The notes beneath the pieces are model-generated. The model worked only from the letters and a program-made list of their open reading frames with translations, was not told where the DNA came from and made no database searches. DNA of 64,000 nucleotides from Reichenbachiella sp. 5M10 (GTDB lineage: Bacteria; Bacteroidota; Bacteroidia; Cytophagales; Cyclobacteriaceae). Below, piece after piece: positions 16,233 to 25,899 of this stretch; position 1 is the stretch's first letter, and the number at the start of each line of letters is the position of its first letter. The stretch covers positions 4,096,501 through 4,160,500 of the forward strand of contig NZ_MDGR01000007.1 of NCBI RefSeq assembly GCF_002742335.1. Direction: 5' to 3'. The translations under genes and the position numbers were made by a program.

Positions 16233-17648
16233 TCAAGCAGTCAAATATTTGTTGACCGAATAGGCAGCCTTTCGGCCTTCGCTGATCGCCCATACGACAA
16301 GCGATTGCCCTCTACGACAGTCTCCTGCTGCAAAGATATTTTCCTTATTCGTTCGGTACATTTCGTCTTTGATATTGCCTCGCTCATTGGTCTCGATACC
16401 GAGTTGCTCCAGCAAGCCCTCTTTCTGCGGGTGCATAAACCCGATCGCTAGATATGCTCTATCACATGGTAGGATACGCTCCGAGCCAGCCACTTCATTG
16501 AACTGGAACTTAGACTTGTCCGTCCACTCTACGTCTACGACTTTGAGTCCTGTGACCTGTCCTTGCTCGTTTCCGATAAACTCCTTGGTGAGGATAGACC
16601 AGTTTCGCTCCGCACCTTCCTTCTGAGAAGTCGATGTTCTGAGTACCAAAGGCCACTCTGGCCAAGGATTGGTCGCTTCTCTGCTCTCGGAGGGCTTATC
16701 AAGTAGCTCAATTTGTGTCACTGTTTGTGCACCTTGTCTGATGGACGTACCCACACAATCAGAGCCCGTATCACCGCCACCGATCACGATGACGTGTGCA
16801 TCTTTGGCATTCATCTCGTCTACGATCTTCGCGTCCTCACCAGACACCACTTTATTGGAGTTCTTCAAGAACTTCATCGCCAGATGAATTCCCTCTAGCT
16901 CTCTCCCAGGTATCGGTAGATCTCTCGCTACCGTACTACCCGTCGTGATCGTGATTGCGTCAAATTTCTCCTCGATCTCTTGGGCATCTATGTCTTTGCC
17001 AATCTCCACACCACACTCGAACTTCACACCAGAGGCTTTCATCAGGTCAACACGTCTCTCGACTACTTTCTTGTCCAATTTGAAATCCGGAATACCAAAC
17101 CTCAACAATCCACCAGGCTGTGTATCACGCTCGAACACTGTCACGTCATGGCCTTGCTTGCACAACTGCTCGGCAGCAGCCAATCCAGCAGGTCCTGAAC
17201 CAATCACGGCCACAGACTTTCCTGACTTGACCATAATCTCATGTGGTGTTTCCCAGCCATTGGCGAAAGCCTCCTCTGCGATAGTCTTCTCGATGTGCTC
17301 GATACTAACAGGGTCTTTGTTGATCCCAAGGACACATGACCCCTCACATGGAGCGGGACAGATACGTCCTGTAAACTCTGGAAAGTTGTTGGTGCTTTTC
17401 AAAATCCCCCAAGCTTCCTTGAAGTCCTTGCGGTACACCGCATCGTTGAAATCAGGAATTTTATTACCTAAAGGACAACCGCTATGGCAAAAAGGAATGC
17501 CACAATCCATACAACGGGCCGCTTGCTCGTTGGTCTCTTGCTCAGAGACAGGCTTCACAAACTCCTTGTAATGCTTCGTTCTCTCGTCGACCTCTTCGTA
17601 TTGCAATGCGTGTCGGTCGTATGTCAAAAATCCGTCTACTTGTCCCAT
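16233..17648 (-). CDS. gltD: Glutamate synthase (NADPH) small subunit
   Basis: This 471-residue protein is the NADPH-oxidising subunit of glutamate synthase. The N-terminal ferredoxin-like cysteine cluster is clear (RCMDCGIPFCHSGCPLGN, then CPAPCEGSCV), followed by the FAD dinucleotide fold at about 150 (VAVIGSGPAGLAAAEQL) and the NADPH fold near 290 (VIVIGGGDTGSDCVG). The C-terminal FAD motif IFAAGDCRRGQSLVVWAISEGR is intact. Electrons pass from NADPH through FAD and 4Fe-4S to GltB, which makes two glutamates from glutamine and 2-oxoglutarate. It starts 2 nt after the gltB stop, so the two are one operon. Confidence 0.97.
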   Translation of the reverse strand: MGQVDGFLTYDRHALQYEEVDERTKHYKEFVKPVSEQETNEQAARCMDCGIPFCHSGCPLGNKIPDFNDAVYRKDFKEAWGILKSTNNFPEFTGRICPAPCEGSCVLGINKDPVSIEHIEKTIAEEAFANGWETPHEIMVKSGKSVAVIGSGPAGLAAAEQLCKQGHDVTVFERDTQPGGLLRFGIPDFKLDKKVVERRVDLMKASGVKFECGVEIGKDIDAQEIEEKFDAITITTGSTVARDLPIPGRELEGIHLAMKFLKNSNKVVSGEDAKIVDEMNAKDAHVIVIGGGDTGSDCVGTSIRQGAQTVTQIELLDKPSESREATNPWPEWPLVLRTSTSQKEGAERNWSILTKEFIGNEQGQVTGLKVVDVEWTDKSKFQFNEVAGSERILPCDRAYLAIGFMHPQKEGLLEQLGIETNERGNIKDEMYRTNKENIFAAGDCRRGQSLVVWAISEGRKAAYSVNKYLTA

Positions 17649-17650
17649 CC

Positions 17651-20600
17651 TTATGCGATCTCTTTTTTAGCTAACTTTTGTTTCTCTAGTACTGCCTTGT
17701 ACTCTGTCGGGATCACCTTGACAAATTTGCCTTTGGCTGATTCCCAGTTGTCCAGTAGTCCAAAGGCTACTTTGCTGTCTGTAAATCTCTGGTGCTTGTT
17801 GATCATCTCATGGATGAAATCAAAATCCTCCGCACTTGGCGTTTCTAGCTCCACCATCTCCATGTTGCATCTTGACGCAAAGTCAAAATTGTCTACATAG
17901 ATGTAAGCGATCCCTCCACTCATACCTGCAGCGAAGTTTTTGCCCGTCTCACCGAGTACGATCACACGACCACCAGTCATGTACTCACACCCGTGATCTC
18001 CGAGCCCTTCGGTGATGGCTGTAGCGCCTGAGTTTCTCACAGCGAATCTCTCTCCAGCCTTACCGTTGGCATAGAGTTCGCCAGAGGTCGCTCCGTATAG
18101 GTTCACGTTACCCACGATGATGTTGTCTGCTGCCACAAGATCAGACTTCTTATTTGGTGAGACGATGATTCGTCCACCTGACAGACCTTTTCCTACATAG
18201 TCATTGGCTTCCCCTTCGAGGTTGAAGGTAATCCCGTGTGCGAGGAAGGCACCAAAACTCTGTCCTGCCGATCCGACGAACTTCACCTTGATGGTATCTT
18301 CTGCCAGTCCGTTGGGCCCATGCAGACGAGCCAATTGGCCTGATAGCATTGCACCTGTCGTTCTGTTTTGGTTGTTGATCGGATACTCTAGTTTCACCTT
18401 CTCCTTGTTGTCCAAGGCTGGTGCAGCATCTTTGATCAGTGTATTGTCAATCACGATATCCAATTCGTGATCTTGGTTTTCTGTTTTGCAAGACAGGCCA
18501 TCTTCTGCTGAGTGGAATGGATTCTGAAGCAAGGCTTCCAAATCGATGTTGCCCGCATGCTCTGCTGCCAACGAACGATCGAAAGTCAACAAATCCGTAC
18601 GTCCGATCAGTTCATCCACTGATTTGACACCCAACTCTGCCATCACCTCTCTGAGTCCCTGCGCCAAGAACTGGAAGAAATTGACAATGTGATCGACCTG
18701 ACCTGAGAACAATTGTCTCAAGGCAGGGTTCTGCGTCGCGACTCCCACTGGGCAAGTGTTCAAGTGACATTTTCTCATCATGATACAGCCCTCTACGACG
18801 AGTACTGCAGTAGAAATACCCCACTCCTCTGCACCGAGGATAGCCGCAATGGCCAAATCACGTGCTGATCTCAACTGACCATCTGTCTGTAGCTTCACTT
18901 TCTTTCTGAGGCCGTTCTTTTCCAGAGTCTGGTGCGTCTCCGCTAGACCAATCTCCCAAGGAATGCCCGCATGGTGTACCGAACTGATCGGTGATGCTCC
19001 TGTACCGCCATCGTGTCCAGCGATGAGGATATTGTCTGCCTTTGCTTTGGCCACACCTGCTGCAATCGTCCCTACACCAGATTCAGAAACCAACTTGACG
19101 TTGATGTCTGCCTGCTGGTTGGTGTTCTTCAAATCATAAATCAACTGCGCCAAATCCTCGATAGAGTAAATATCATGGTGAGGAGGCGGTGAGATCAAGG
19201 ATACACCCGGTGTACTGTGTCTGATACGACCGATGGTCTCATCGACTTTCTTGCCCGGCAGCTGTCCACCCTCTCCTGGTTTCGCTCCTTGCGCAACTTT
19301 AATTTGTATTTCGTCTGCGTTGACAAGGTAATGAGCTGTCACACCGAATCGTCCCGAAGCAACCTGCTTGATCGCTGACCTAGACAAGGTACCGTCTGGG
19401 TTTGGCTCGTACCGAATGGCGTCCTCTCCACCTTCTCCACTGTTGGATTTTGCGCCGATCTTATTCATCGCCTTGGCGATTGTCGTATGTGCCTCCTCAG
19501 AGATCGACCCGAAAGACATCGCTCCTGTCGCAAATCGTGGCAAAATATTCTCTATCGGCTCTACTTCGTCTATGTTGATAGCTCCCTTCGAGTTGAAGTT
19601 GAACATACTACGCAGCGTGATGTTACGCTTCGCTTGGTTGTCCACTTCCTTTTGATAGGTCTTGAACAGCTCATAGTCGCCGAGTCTCGTGGACTTCTGT
19701 AGCGCATGGATGACCTCTGGAGAGAAAAGGTGACGTACGCCATCTCTTTTCCACTGGTACAACCCTCCCGTGCTGAGTGCTGGAGATTCGTTGACTGATT
19801 TGAATGCTATGTTGTGATCCTCGAGAATCTCTTTTTCCAATTGCTCGAATCCCTTTCCTGAGATTCTAGAAGGAGTCCCTTTGAAACACATATCGGATAC
19901 TTCTAAATCCAACCCGAGGATTTCAAATATTTGAGCCCATTCGTAAGATTGGATAGTTGAGATACCCATTTTAGACAAGATCTTTCTCAAACCATACGAT
20001 ACAGCCTTTCTGTATTGATCAAACAGCTTGGCTGGATCAGACTCCCCGAGGCGATCCCCCTCGCTAAGCATCGTCTCTACGGCCATGAATGGATAGATCG
20101 CCGTAGCGCCAAAACCTATCAAAGTAGCAAAATGATGCGTCTCTACAACGTCCCCTGCTTCGACAACCAAACTTGCTTTGGCACGGAGTTGTGTATTGAG
20201 TAAGTGATTGTGTACCGCTCCTGTAGCGAGAAGTGACGGGATTCTCACTTTGTCTACATCTACTGCACGGTTAGACAGAATGACAATACTAGCTCCCGCA
20301 TTGATCGCCTCCTCTACTTCGATAGACACATCTGCCAAAGCCTGCTTGAGATCCTTTTGACTATTGTCATATGTCGCATCGACGACCGCAGATTTGAAGC
20401 CTTTTACTTTGATATTTTTGATGTATTCAAACTCCGCTGTAGAAAGCATCGGGCTTTCGATTCTGAGTTTATGCGCATGATCTGGGATATGATCCAACAC
20501 ACTGTGTGATGCTCCGAGATAGTTGACCAGAGACATGACAGCTTTCTCACGAATCGGGTCGATTGCTGGGTTAGACACCTGTGCAAACAATTGCTTCACA

Positions 20601-22147
20601 TATTGAGAGATATGTGTGCTATGCTCTCTAAATACCGCCAAGGCTGTATCGTTGCCCATCGAACCTAGCGGTTCGGTACCTCCTTTAAGCATTGGCTCCA
20701 GTATGAACTTCACGTCTTCATTGGTAAACCCATATGCAATTTGCTTTTGGGTCAACTCATCCTCTTTTAACTCTCGATCGAAAGTCTGTGTTTTCACCTG
20801 CTCCGCTACACGCACCAAGTTTTTGTCCACCCACTCTTGATAGGGCTGGGCTTTCGCCAAATACTCCTTTATTTCTTTATTGTATGAGATCTTGCCAGAC
20901 TGCAAATCTACCATGACCATTTCGCCTGGTCCTAATCTTTCGTTCTTCGCTACGTTCTCTGGAGCGATATCAACCACACCTACTTCTGAGCTAAGTACTA
21001 GTCTATCATCTTTCGTGAATACAATACGAGAAGGTCTCAATCCGTTTCTGTCGAGGGAAGCACCTATCGTATATCCGTCCGTGTACACCAACGACGCAGG
21101 ACCATCCCATGGTTCGAAGATCGTCGAGTGAAATTCATAGAATGCTCTTTTCTCTGGACTAATGACTGTTTCTTCTTGCCAAGCTTCTGGCACAAGCATC
21201 GCCATGGCATGCTGGATGTTGGTACCACCCATCACCATCAGCTCAAGCATCGCATCGAGGTTGGCCGAATCCGAAAATCTACCGTTGCATATCGGCGACA
21301 GCACGGCGATTTCCTCTTCCGTAAAGTTCGTACATGTAAAGAGCGCTTCCTTGGCGGTCATCTTGTTGATGTTTCCTTTGATGGTATTGATCTCACCATT
21401 GTGAGCAAGGAACCTAAAAGGCTGTGCCAGTCTCCACTCTGGGAAAGTGTTGGTAGAAAACCTAGAATGTACCAACGCAATCGCCGAAGTGTATCTCTCA
21501 TCTCTCAGGTCCACATAGAACTCTGGGATCTGCCATGTTCTCAACTCTCCTTTGAAAATGATCGTCGTAGAAGATAGAGAAGGGATGTAAAAATCACTCA
21601 CTGGATATACCTCTCTAACTTTGTGCTCAATTGATTTTCTCAATACATACAATGCGCGATTGAGGTCAAGCCCCTTTAATTTCCCCTTCTTAACGAACAC
21701 ATGGTAGATTGTAGGCTCTGACTGCTTGGCAATCCTTCCTAGTTTTTTATCATTGACGGGCACCTTTCTGAGCCACAGATTCTCGAACCCAAGCTCTTCT
21801 ATTGCCTGAGAGACAATATCCAAATGACCTTGCTCTTCTTCGTGATTTTTAGGCACAAATAGCACCCCTACACCGTATCGCTCTTTCTTGGGCAGTACGA
21901 TGTTTTCCTCTTGGGCGATTGCACCAAAATAATCATAAGGCACTTGCGTCATGATACCCGCGCCATCACCTGTCTCACCATCGGCAGCTACCCCGCCTCG
22001 GTGCTCCATCTTCTCGAGCATAATGAGACCATCCGAAACGATCTTGTGTGAAGGCTTATTCTTTATCTGTGCAATAAATCCTATTCCACACGAATCTCTC
22101 TCAAACTCGGGAGAGTATAATCCTGTATTTTTTATATTTTGCTTCAT
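17651..22147 (-). CDS. gltB: Glutamate synthase large subunit
   Basis: A 1498-residue GltB from ATG 22147. I chose this start because it leaves a propeptide of ~20 residues (MKQNIKNTGLYSPEFERDS) before the expected N-terminal nucleophile Cys of CGIGFIAQI; the frame also opens at a GTG (22228) and ATGs at 22210 and 22153, which would lengthen the propeptide unusually. Domains in order: class II glutaminase (1-~400, with HNGEINT), central region, FMN-binding synthase (about 830-1200, with GEGGEDAIRY and GHDGGTGASPISS), 3Fe-4S cysteines near CIMMRKCHLNTCPVGVA, and the C-terminal beta-helix (GGRIIV, GATSGELYANG). It is the first gene of gltBD. Confidence 0.95.
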   Translation of the reverse strand: MKQNIKNTGLYSPEFERDSCGIGFIAQIKNKPSHKIVSDGLIMLEKMEHRGGVAADGETGDGAGIMTQVPYDYFGAIAQEENIVLPKKERYGVGVLFVPKNHEEEQGHLDIVSQAIEELGFENLWLRKVPVNDKKLGRIAKQSEPTIYHVFVKKGKLKGLDLNRALYVLRKSIEHKVREVYPVSDFYIPSLSSTTIIFKGELRTWQIPEFYVDLRDERYTSAIALVHSRFSTNTFPEWRLAQPFRFLAHNGEINTIKGNINKMTAKEALFTCTNFTEEEIAVLSPICNGRFSDSANLDAMLELMVMGGTNIQHAMAMLVPEAWQEETVISPEKRAFYEFHSTIFEPWDGPASLVYTDGYTIGASLDRNGLRPSRIVFTKDDRLVLSSEVGVVDIAPENVAKNERLGPGEMVMVDLQSGKISYNKEIKEYLAKAQPYQEWVDKNLVRVAEQVKTQTFDRELKEDELTQKQIAYGFTNEDVKFILEPMLKGGTEPLGSMGNDTALAVFREHSTHISQYVKQLFAQVSNPAIDPIREKAVMSLVNYLGASHSVLDHIPDHAHKLRIESPMLSTAEFEYIKNIKVKGFKSAVVDATYDNSQKDLKQALADVSIEVEEAINAGASIVILSNRAVDVDKVRIPSLLATGAVHNHLLNTQLRAKASLVVEAGDVVETHHFATLIGFGATAIYPFMAVETMLSEGDRLGESDPAKLFDQYRKAVSYGLRKILSKMGISTIQSYEWAQIFEILGLDLEVSDMCFKGTPSRISGKGFEQLEKEILEDHNIAFKSVNESPALSTGGLYQWKRDGVRHLFSPEVIHALQKSTRLGDYELFKTYQKEVDNQAKRNITLRSMFNFNSKGAINIDEVEPIENILPRFATGAMSFGSISEEAHTTIAKAMNKIGAKSNSGEGGEDAIRYEPNPDGTLSRSAIKQVASGRFGVTAHYLVNADEIQIKVAQGAKPGEGGQLPGKKVDETIGRIRHSTPGVSLISPPPHHDIYSIEDLAQLIYDLKNTNQQADINVKLVSESGVGTIAAGVAKAKADNILIAGHDGGTGASPISSVHHAGIPWEIGLAETHQTLEKNGLRKKVKLQTDGQLRSARDLAIAAILGAEEWGISTAVLVVEGCIMMRKCHLNTCPVGVATQNPALRQLFSGQVDHIVNFFQFLAQGLREVMAELGVKSVDELIGRTDLLTFDRSLAAEHAGNIDLEALLQNPFHSAEDGLSCKTENQDHELDIVIDNTLIKDAAPALDNKEKVKLEYPINNQNRTTGAMLSGQLARLHGPNGLAEDTIKVKFVGSAGQSFGAFLAHGITFNLEGEANDYVGKGLSGGRIIVSPNKKSDLVAADNIIVGNVNLYGATSGELYANGKAGERFAVRNSGATAITEGLGDHGCEYMTGGRVIVLGETGKNFAAGMSGGIAYIYVDNFDFASRCNMEMVELETPSAEDFDFIHEMINKHQRFTDSKVAFGLLDNWESAKGKFVKVIPTEYKAVLEKQKLAKKEIA

Positions 22148-22246
22148 AGACATATCCGATAAAATATAATGTTGTTTGGCTGTGCCCAATTGGAAGTCCT
22201 CTTCCAACATAGGGTTGTCGGGAGGCACAGATCATTTTCGAGTTTA

Positions 22247-22254
22247 CAAATCTA
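22247..22254 (-). promoter_or_regulatory. Candidate -7 box for gltBD
   Basis: The minus strand reads TAGATTTG, matching TAnnTTTG, 100 nt before the chosen gltB ATG. A TTTG lies 13 nt further upstream, shorter than the usual 17-23 nt, so the call is tentative. Confidence 0.35.
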
Positions 22255-22378
22255 AATTTTTCTTTTTCAAAGATTTTGTTACATTAGCATAAGCATATCA
22301 AATCCAAATTCCTAGACTTTACTATTAACTCACTGATGTACAGTGTTTTAACACATTAAAAATAATGCCATTAATATC

Positions 22379-23920
22379 ATGTCCAAAAAATCTAACGCAC
22401 AGCCTCTCTTCCAACTTATCAAGTCACTGACCAAGTCCGAAAAGCGAAGTTTTAAGCTTTACGTGAGTCGCATCAATGATGAAAGTGAGGTCAAGTTCAT
22501 TACGCTCTTTGATATCTTAGACAAATTAGATGAATATGATGAAAAAATCATCATCAAGAAGATGTCAAATATTAGCAAAGCACAATTGGCCAACCTAAAA
22601 TCCCACCTATACAAGCAGGTCCTGCTTGTACTACGGATTAGTCATCTCAAATCTGACGTGGATATTCAGCTCCGAGAAAACCTTGATTATGTGCGCCTTT
22701 TGTACAAAAAAGGGCTCTATGACGAGAGCATGAAGCTTCTCAATAAAATCAAACTGACCGCCAACAACTACAAAAAAAATATTTTTAAACTCGCACTTCT
22801 CAACTACGAAAAGAACATAGAAAATCAGCAGATGCTGACTCTAGACACCACTACGACACTCAAACTCGACCGTGAGACCAAAAGTATCCTCAACAAAATC
22901 AATGTGGCTCAGTCGTTTTTTTCAGTGGCTCTCCGCATGAAGGCACAATTCCTCAAAGGCGGCATGGCACGCAGCGAGGACGAGTTAGAAAAAATCAACA
23001 AACTATTCTATTCTAGCTTGCCTGAGTATGACAAAGCTCACCTGTCCTTCAGTGAACAGTACAACATGTGTCGCGCCTACTATTGGTACTCTTACTTGAT
23101 CCAAGATTTCGAATCATGTGTCAAGTATACGGAGATTTGGGTCAGTATTTTCAAAGAAAATAACCTGACACACCTCCGCCACGCGGAGTTCCTAAGAGGA
23201 CTAAATCGCCTCTTGCAATCACTCTTTCGTATCAACGACCGAGACCGGTTCAACATGTACTATGAAGAGTTACTAGAGTTTGAAAAGCTCTACATGAAAG
23301 CCATCGATTCGAACAGCAAGCAGCTACTTCTTCGGTGTCTTACGATACAGACTCTCAACAAATGTTTTATGGACGGGGAGTTCAAGAAACATGAGCACAA
23401 CCTCGGCAGATATCTCCTCAAGATCGAAGACAGCCTAGAATACATCGATAGAAACAACCAACTGGTAATCTTCTACAAATCCGCCATTCTCTATTTCGGA
23501 CTACAGCAGTACGACAAATGCATCGACTATCTCGATCGTATCCTCGCCGATCACGATGAGCATTTGAGAGAAGATCTCAAGAGTTTCTCATACATCATCT
23601 ACGTGATCGCTCTTTACGAAATGAGAGATTTCAAGAAGTTGGAAAAGATTCGTAAGCGTGCATTTGTCTACCTCAGACAACGCAACATCCTCGGGCAATT
23701 CCACAACATCATTCTACAGTTTATCAAGCGTTCTGAGAGCATCATGCCTTTGGATCTCAAAGGAGAGCTGAAAAACCTTCGTCTCAGCCTAGAACCGCTG
23801 CAAGATGACAAATTTGAATCGAAACCCCTGTTGTATTTTGACATCATGAGTTGGTTGGAAAGCAAGATTTCAAGCCGTCCCTTCTTGGAGGTAGTCAAAG
23901 AAGCTGCGGACAACAAGTAA
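22379..23920 (+). CDS. Large helical protein of unknown function (TPR-like)
   Basis: A 513-residue protein without signal peptide or membrane segment, so probably cytoplasmic. It starts with a conserved-looking element (LFQLIKSLTKSEKRSFKLYV) and continues as almost pure alpha helix with TPR-like helical pairs (YVRLLYKKGLYDESMKLLNK, YFGLQQYDKCIDYLDRIL, YVIALYEMRDFKKLEKIR). I recognise the type as a Bacteroidetes-restricted hypothetical, not a named family. It is divergent from gltB, with 231 nt between the two starts, and is followed by its own terminator. A scaffold or protein-binding role is only a guess from the fold. Confidence 0.75.
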   Translation: MSKKSNAQPLFQLIKSLTKSEKRSFKLYVSRINDESEVKFITLFDILDKLDEYDEKIIIKKMSNISKAQLANLKSHLYKQVLLVLRISHLKSDVDIQLRENLDYVRLLYKKGLYDESMKLLNKIKLTANNYKKNIFKLALLNYEKNIENQQMLTLDTTTTLKLDRETKSILNKINVAQSFFSVALRMKAQFLKGGMARSEDELEKINKLFYSSLPEYDKAHLSFSEQYNMCRAYYWYSYLIQDFESCVKYTEIWVSIFKENNLTHLRHAEFLRGLNRLLQSLFRINDRDRFNMYYEELLEFEKLYMKAIDSNSKQLLLRCLTIQTLNKCFMDGEFKKHEHNLGRYLLKIEDSLEYIDRNNQLVIFYKSAILYFGLQQYDKCIDYLDRILADHDEHLREDLKSFSYIIYVIALYEMRDFKKLEKIRKRAFVYLRQRNILGQFHNIILQFIKRSESIMPLDLKGELKNLRLSLEPLQDDKFESKPLLYFDIMSWLESKISSRPFLEVVKEAADNK

Positions 23921-23943
23921 AGGAATCAACACATCACACACTT

Positions 23944-23972
23944 AGCCACGGGAACTACTCGTGGCTTTTTTG
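23944..23972 (+). terminator. Intrinsic terminator
   Basis: AGCCACG (23944-23950) and CGTGGCT (23960-23966) form a 7-bp stem with a 9-nt loop, then six T. It ends the 22379-23920 gene, which is convergent with the RemB/Wzi-like gene. Confidence 0.85.
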
Positions 23973-24001
23973 TTTCTGAGCACTTTGAACACCTAGCCAG
24001 T

Positions 24002-25672
24002 CTAAAAGCTATGATCCTTCGCTGCGATGTTGAGTCGAATGGCAAGCGAAGTAAAATTCGTCGTCTGAGACAGAGCAATATCGTCACTCGATCGCTCCCG
24101 ATAGATGTGACGTAGGTCCACAAAAAGATTGTGCCGTAGCATGTAGCTGGCCATCATGTCAACATACAACTGTTGGTTGCCGACACCTTGACCGATGGTA
24201 TTGCCATAATCTTGCGTACGCGTATTGTAATCTTTGAGCACATCCCCACCATAGTTTTCACCCACAGGGTCCGTGCCATAGTTACTGACTATGGCTTTGG
24301 CAGTCAGGTACAGGTATTTGATCGGCTGATAGCGTACGATGAATACCGCTTCTTGAAAGTTGGCGCCTAACGGGTGGGCCAACGGCTGCCTATAATGTGC
24401 GTAATTGGTAAAAATAGATTCGTGAGCATAGGTAAAAGGCCGTGAGACATTATACTCTCCCTGTAGGTCCAAGTTGCGTACTCCGAGAACATTCATGTAT
24501 TTGGCCCCCAATTGGAGCGAATACTTATTCCCCCACCATCCCTCACCTGACTTCAGCTCTCTCACGACCAACTCATCCAAAAGCCCTTGTCCATAGAGTT
24601 GTACGCCTTTCAGTACGTTCCACTTGAAATCCAAACCAAAGAGAGCATTGTCCGGGCTACCTGTAAACTGCTCAATCGAGCGATAAAACATGATCGGGTT
24701 GAGGTAGTTCCATTCGAAAGCTGAACTCGTGCTATCCCCACGGTGAAACATGATCGCCTCATAAACTCCTAGATTAAAGTTGTCAGTAATATTGATGCTC
24801 AAGTGGTGAGCAGCCATGAATTTCTTTGGAAAAGCCTCCGTCCCATTGGACCCAAAACTCGAATAAGGTGCATCTGCCACAAGCTCTGTAAACAAATTGG
24901 TGTATTGAATTCTCCATACCTTGGTTTGGATTTTCAAAAAAGTACTGGGGGCCGCAAAGTCCGACAGAAGCATGGATCGATAACCATTGCCTATGAAGTT
25001 TTTGTCATAGCCGAACTGCACACCTATATGTTTGGTTGCTTGGAATGTAAAGTATCCGCGAGCAGACAAAAAATCCACTCCACCAGTGTCTCCATATTTC
25101 TTCCAAAACGCCTCGTTGGGCACAACACCCCGATCTGCGATATAATCTTGGACATACTGTGGGTACACGGCTTGATTCTCCCCGACATAACTGTAAAAGC
25201 CCACTTTGTCATCGATGCTACCACGCAGTTCGATCCCACGTGTATTGATGTATAGAGTCGATGCTGCATTGGCATCATGGCCCGCCGAGAGATAGAGAAC
25301 AGGACTGACCTTGAGTAGAAAATCCTTGGTCTTGACATAGTACATGTCCGGTTTGCTCCTATAAAACCACTTCAAAAAAGGCTTGCGACTTGCTGCCATC
25401 TCCTCTCCCCCTTCGACATACTCCCAGTTGTCCTTCAACAAATAACTTTTGTTGGCTGGATTGACAGAGAGAGAGTCTACCTGCCGTACAATATCCACCC
25501 TACGATAAGGTTTGTCACTCGAGTGTATCTCTGGGCTAAAGCGCTTATTGAGCACCTCTCCACGATCTACCTTGTGATAATAGTCTTGATCGAGAGGAGC
25601 ATACACACTTTGCGACATACTCCACAGCGGCATCCCTAGCAACAACCCTATCAAAACATTCTTCCCTATCAT
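24002..25672 (-). CDS. Outer-membrane beta-barrel protein, RemB/Wzi-like
   Basis: A 556-residue protein from ATG 25672, preceded by AGGAG and giving a clean signal peptide (MIGKNVLIGLLLGMPLWSMS, cut before QS). The frame stays open for 64 more codons upstream, but these lie over the probable promoter region. The mature part alternates aromatic and polar residues through many amphipathic strands (VSPVLYLSAGHDANAAS, GIELRGSIDDKVGFYSYV, GYFTFQATKHIGVQFGYD, YLYLTAKAIVSNYGTDP), ending with a beta-signal-like LAIRLNIA region. This pattern and length fit the gliding-motility protein RemB / capsule-assembly Wzi group of Bacteroidetes. Whether it acts in gliding or in polysaccharide attachment cannot be decided; no gld or capsule genes are nearby. 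Confidence 0.65.
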   Translation of the reverse strand: MIGKNVLIGLLLGMPLWSMSQSVYAPLDQDYYHKVDRGEVLNKRFSPEIHSSDKPYRRVDIVRQVDSLSVNPANKSYLLKDNWEYVEGGEEMAASRKPFLKWFYRSKPDMYYVKTKDFLLKVSPVLYLSAGHDANAASTLYINTRGIELRGSIDDKVGFYSYVGENQAVYPQYVQDYIADRGVVPNEAFWKKYGDTGGVDFLSARGYFTFQATKHIGVQFGYDKNFIGNGYRSMLLSDFAAPSTFLKIQTKVWRIQYTNLFTELVADAPYSSFGSNGTEAFPKKFMAAHHLSINITDNFNLGVYEAIMFHRGDSTSSAFEWNYLNPIMFYRSIEQFTGSPDNALFGLDFKWNVLKGVQLYGQGLLDELVVRELKSGEGWWGNKYSLQLGAKYMNVLGVRNLDLQGEYNVSRPFTYAHESIFTNYAHYRQPLAHPLGANFQEAVFIVRYQPIKYLYLTAKAIVSNYGTDPVGENYGGDVLKDYNTRTQDYGNTIGQGVGNQQLYVDMMASYMLRHNLFVDLRHIYRERSSDDIALSQTTNFTSLAIRLNIAAKDHSF

Positions 25673-25782
25673 TACTCCTGTTTTTATAAACAATGATAGA
25701 TATTTCTCTCTGAGTATAGAACTAGCCCTTTCATTATTTGCAATAAAAGGCTGATAAACAGAAAAGTATTTACATAATCGTG

Positions 25783-25813
25783 TTTGTTTTTCCAAACTCA
25801 ATGCATAATTTTG
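25783..25813 (+). promoter_or_regulatory. Bacteroidetes-type promoter of rpmE2
   Basis: TTTG at 25783-25786, a 19-nt spacer, then TAATTTTG at 25806-25813. Both boxes match the Bacteroidetes consensus (TTG / TAnnTTTG) with ideal spacing, so transcription should start near 25820. Confidence 0.7.
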
Positions 25814-25816
25814 CAA

Positions 25817-25833
25817 TCCTTTTCTTAAAAGGA
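25817..25833 (+). promoter_or_regulatory. Small hairpin at the 5' end of the rpmE2 leader
   Basis: TCCTTTT (25817-25823) and AAAAGGA (25827-25833) form a perfect 7-bp stem with a 3-nt loop, at or just after the predicted transcription start. It could stabilise the mRNA or bind a ribosomal protein; no T-run follows, so it is not a terminator. Confidence 0.4.
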
Positions 25834-25857
25834 CTGGAATAACGAAATAATAGAGCC

Positions 25858-25899
25858 ATGGCAAAAACCATGGACAAAATCAAAACCATAATAAAATGA
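25858..25899 (+). CDS. 13-codon leader ORF overlapping rpmE2
   Basis: ATG 25858 opens a 13-residue frame, [13 protein letters not shown], whose TGA (25897-25899) overlaps the rpmE2 ATG (25896-25898) as ATGA. Two CCATGG repeats place ATGs at codons 1 and 5. The ORF lies wholly inside the predicted rpmE2 leader. The overlap suggests translational coupling, with L31 translation depending on ribosomes ending the leader ORF. No homologue is known to me; it could also be a chance ORF. Confidence 0.4.
   Translation: MAKTMDKIKTIIK

Noticed and set aside
15922-16451. Plus-strand ORFs upstream of and into the gltD 3' end
   Set aside because: No ribosome-binding site, no recognisable product, and they run into gltD on the other strand.
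22148-22228. Longer gltB starting at GTG 22228 or ATG 22210
   Set aside because: It would give an unusually long propeptide before the nucleophile Cys; the ATG at 22147 fits the family.
25673-25864. N-terminal extension of the RemB/Wzi-like protein
   Set aside because: It would put the signal peptide in the middle of the protein; ATG 25672 has an AGGAG and a proper signal peptide.
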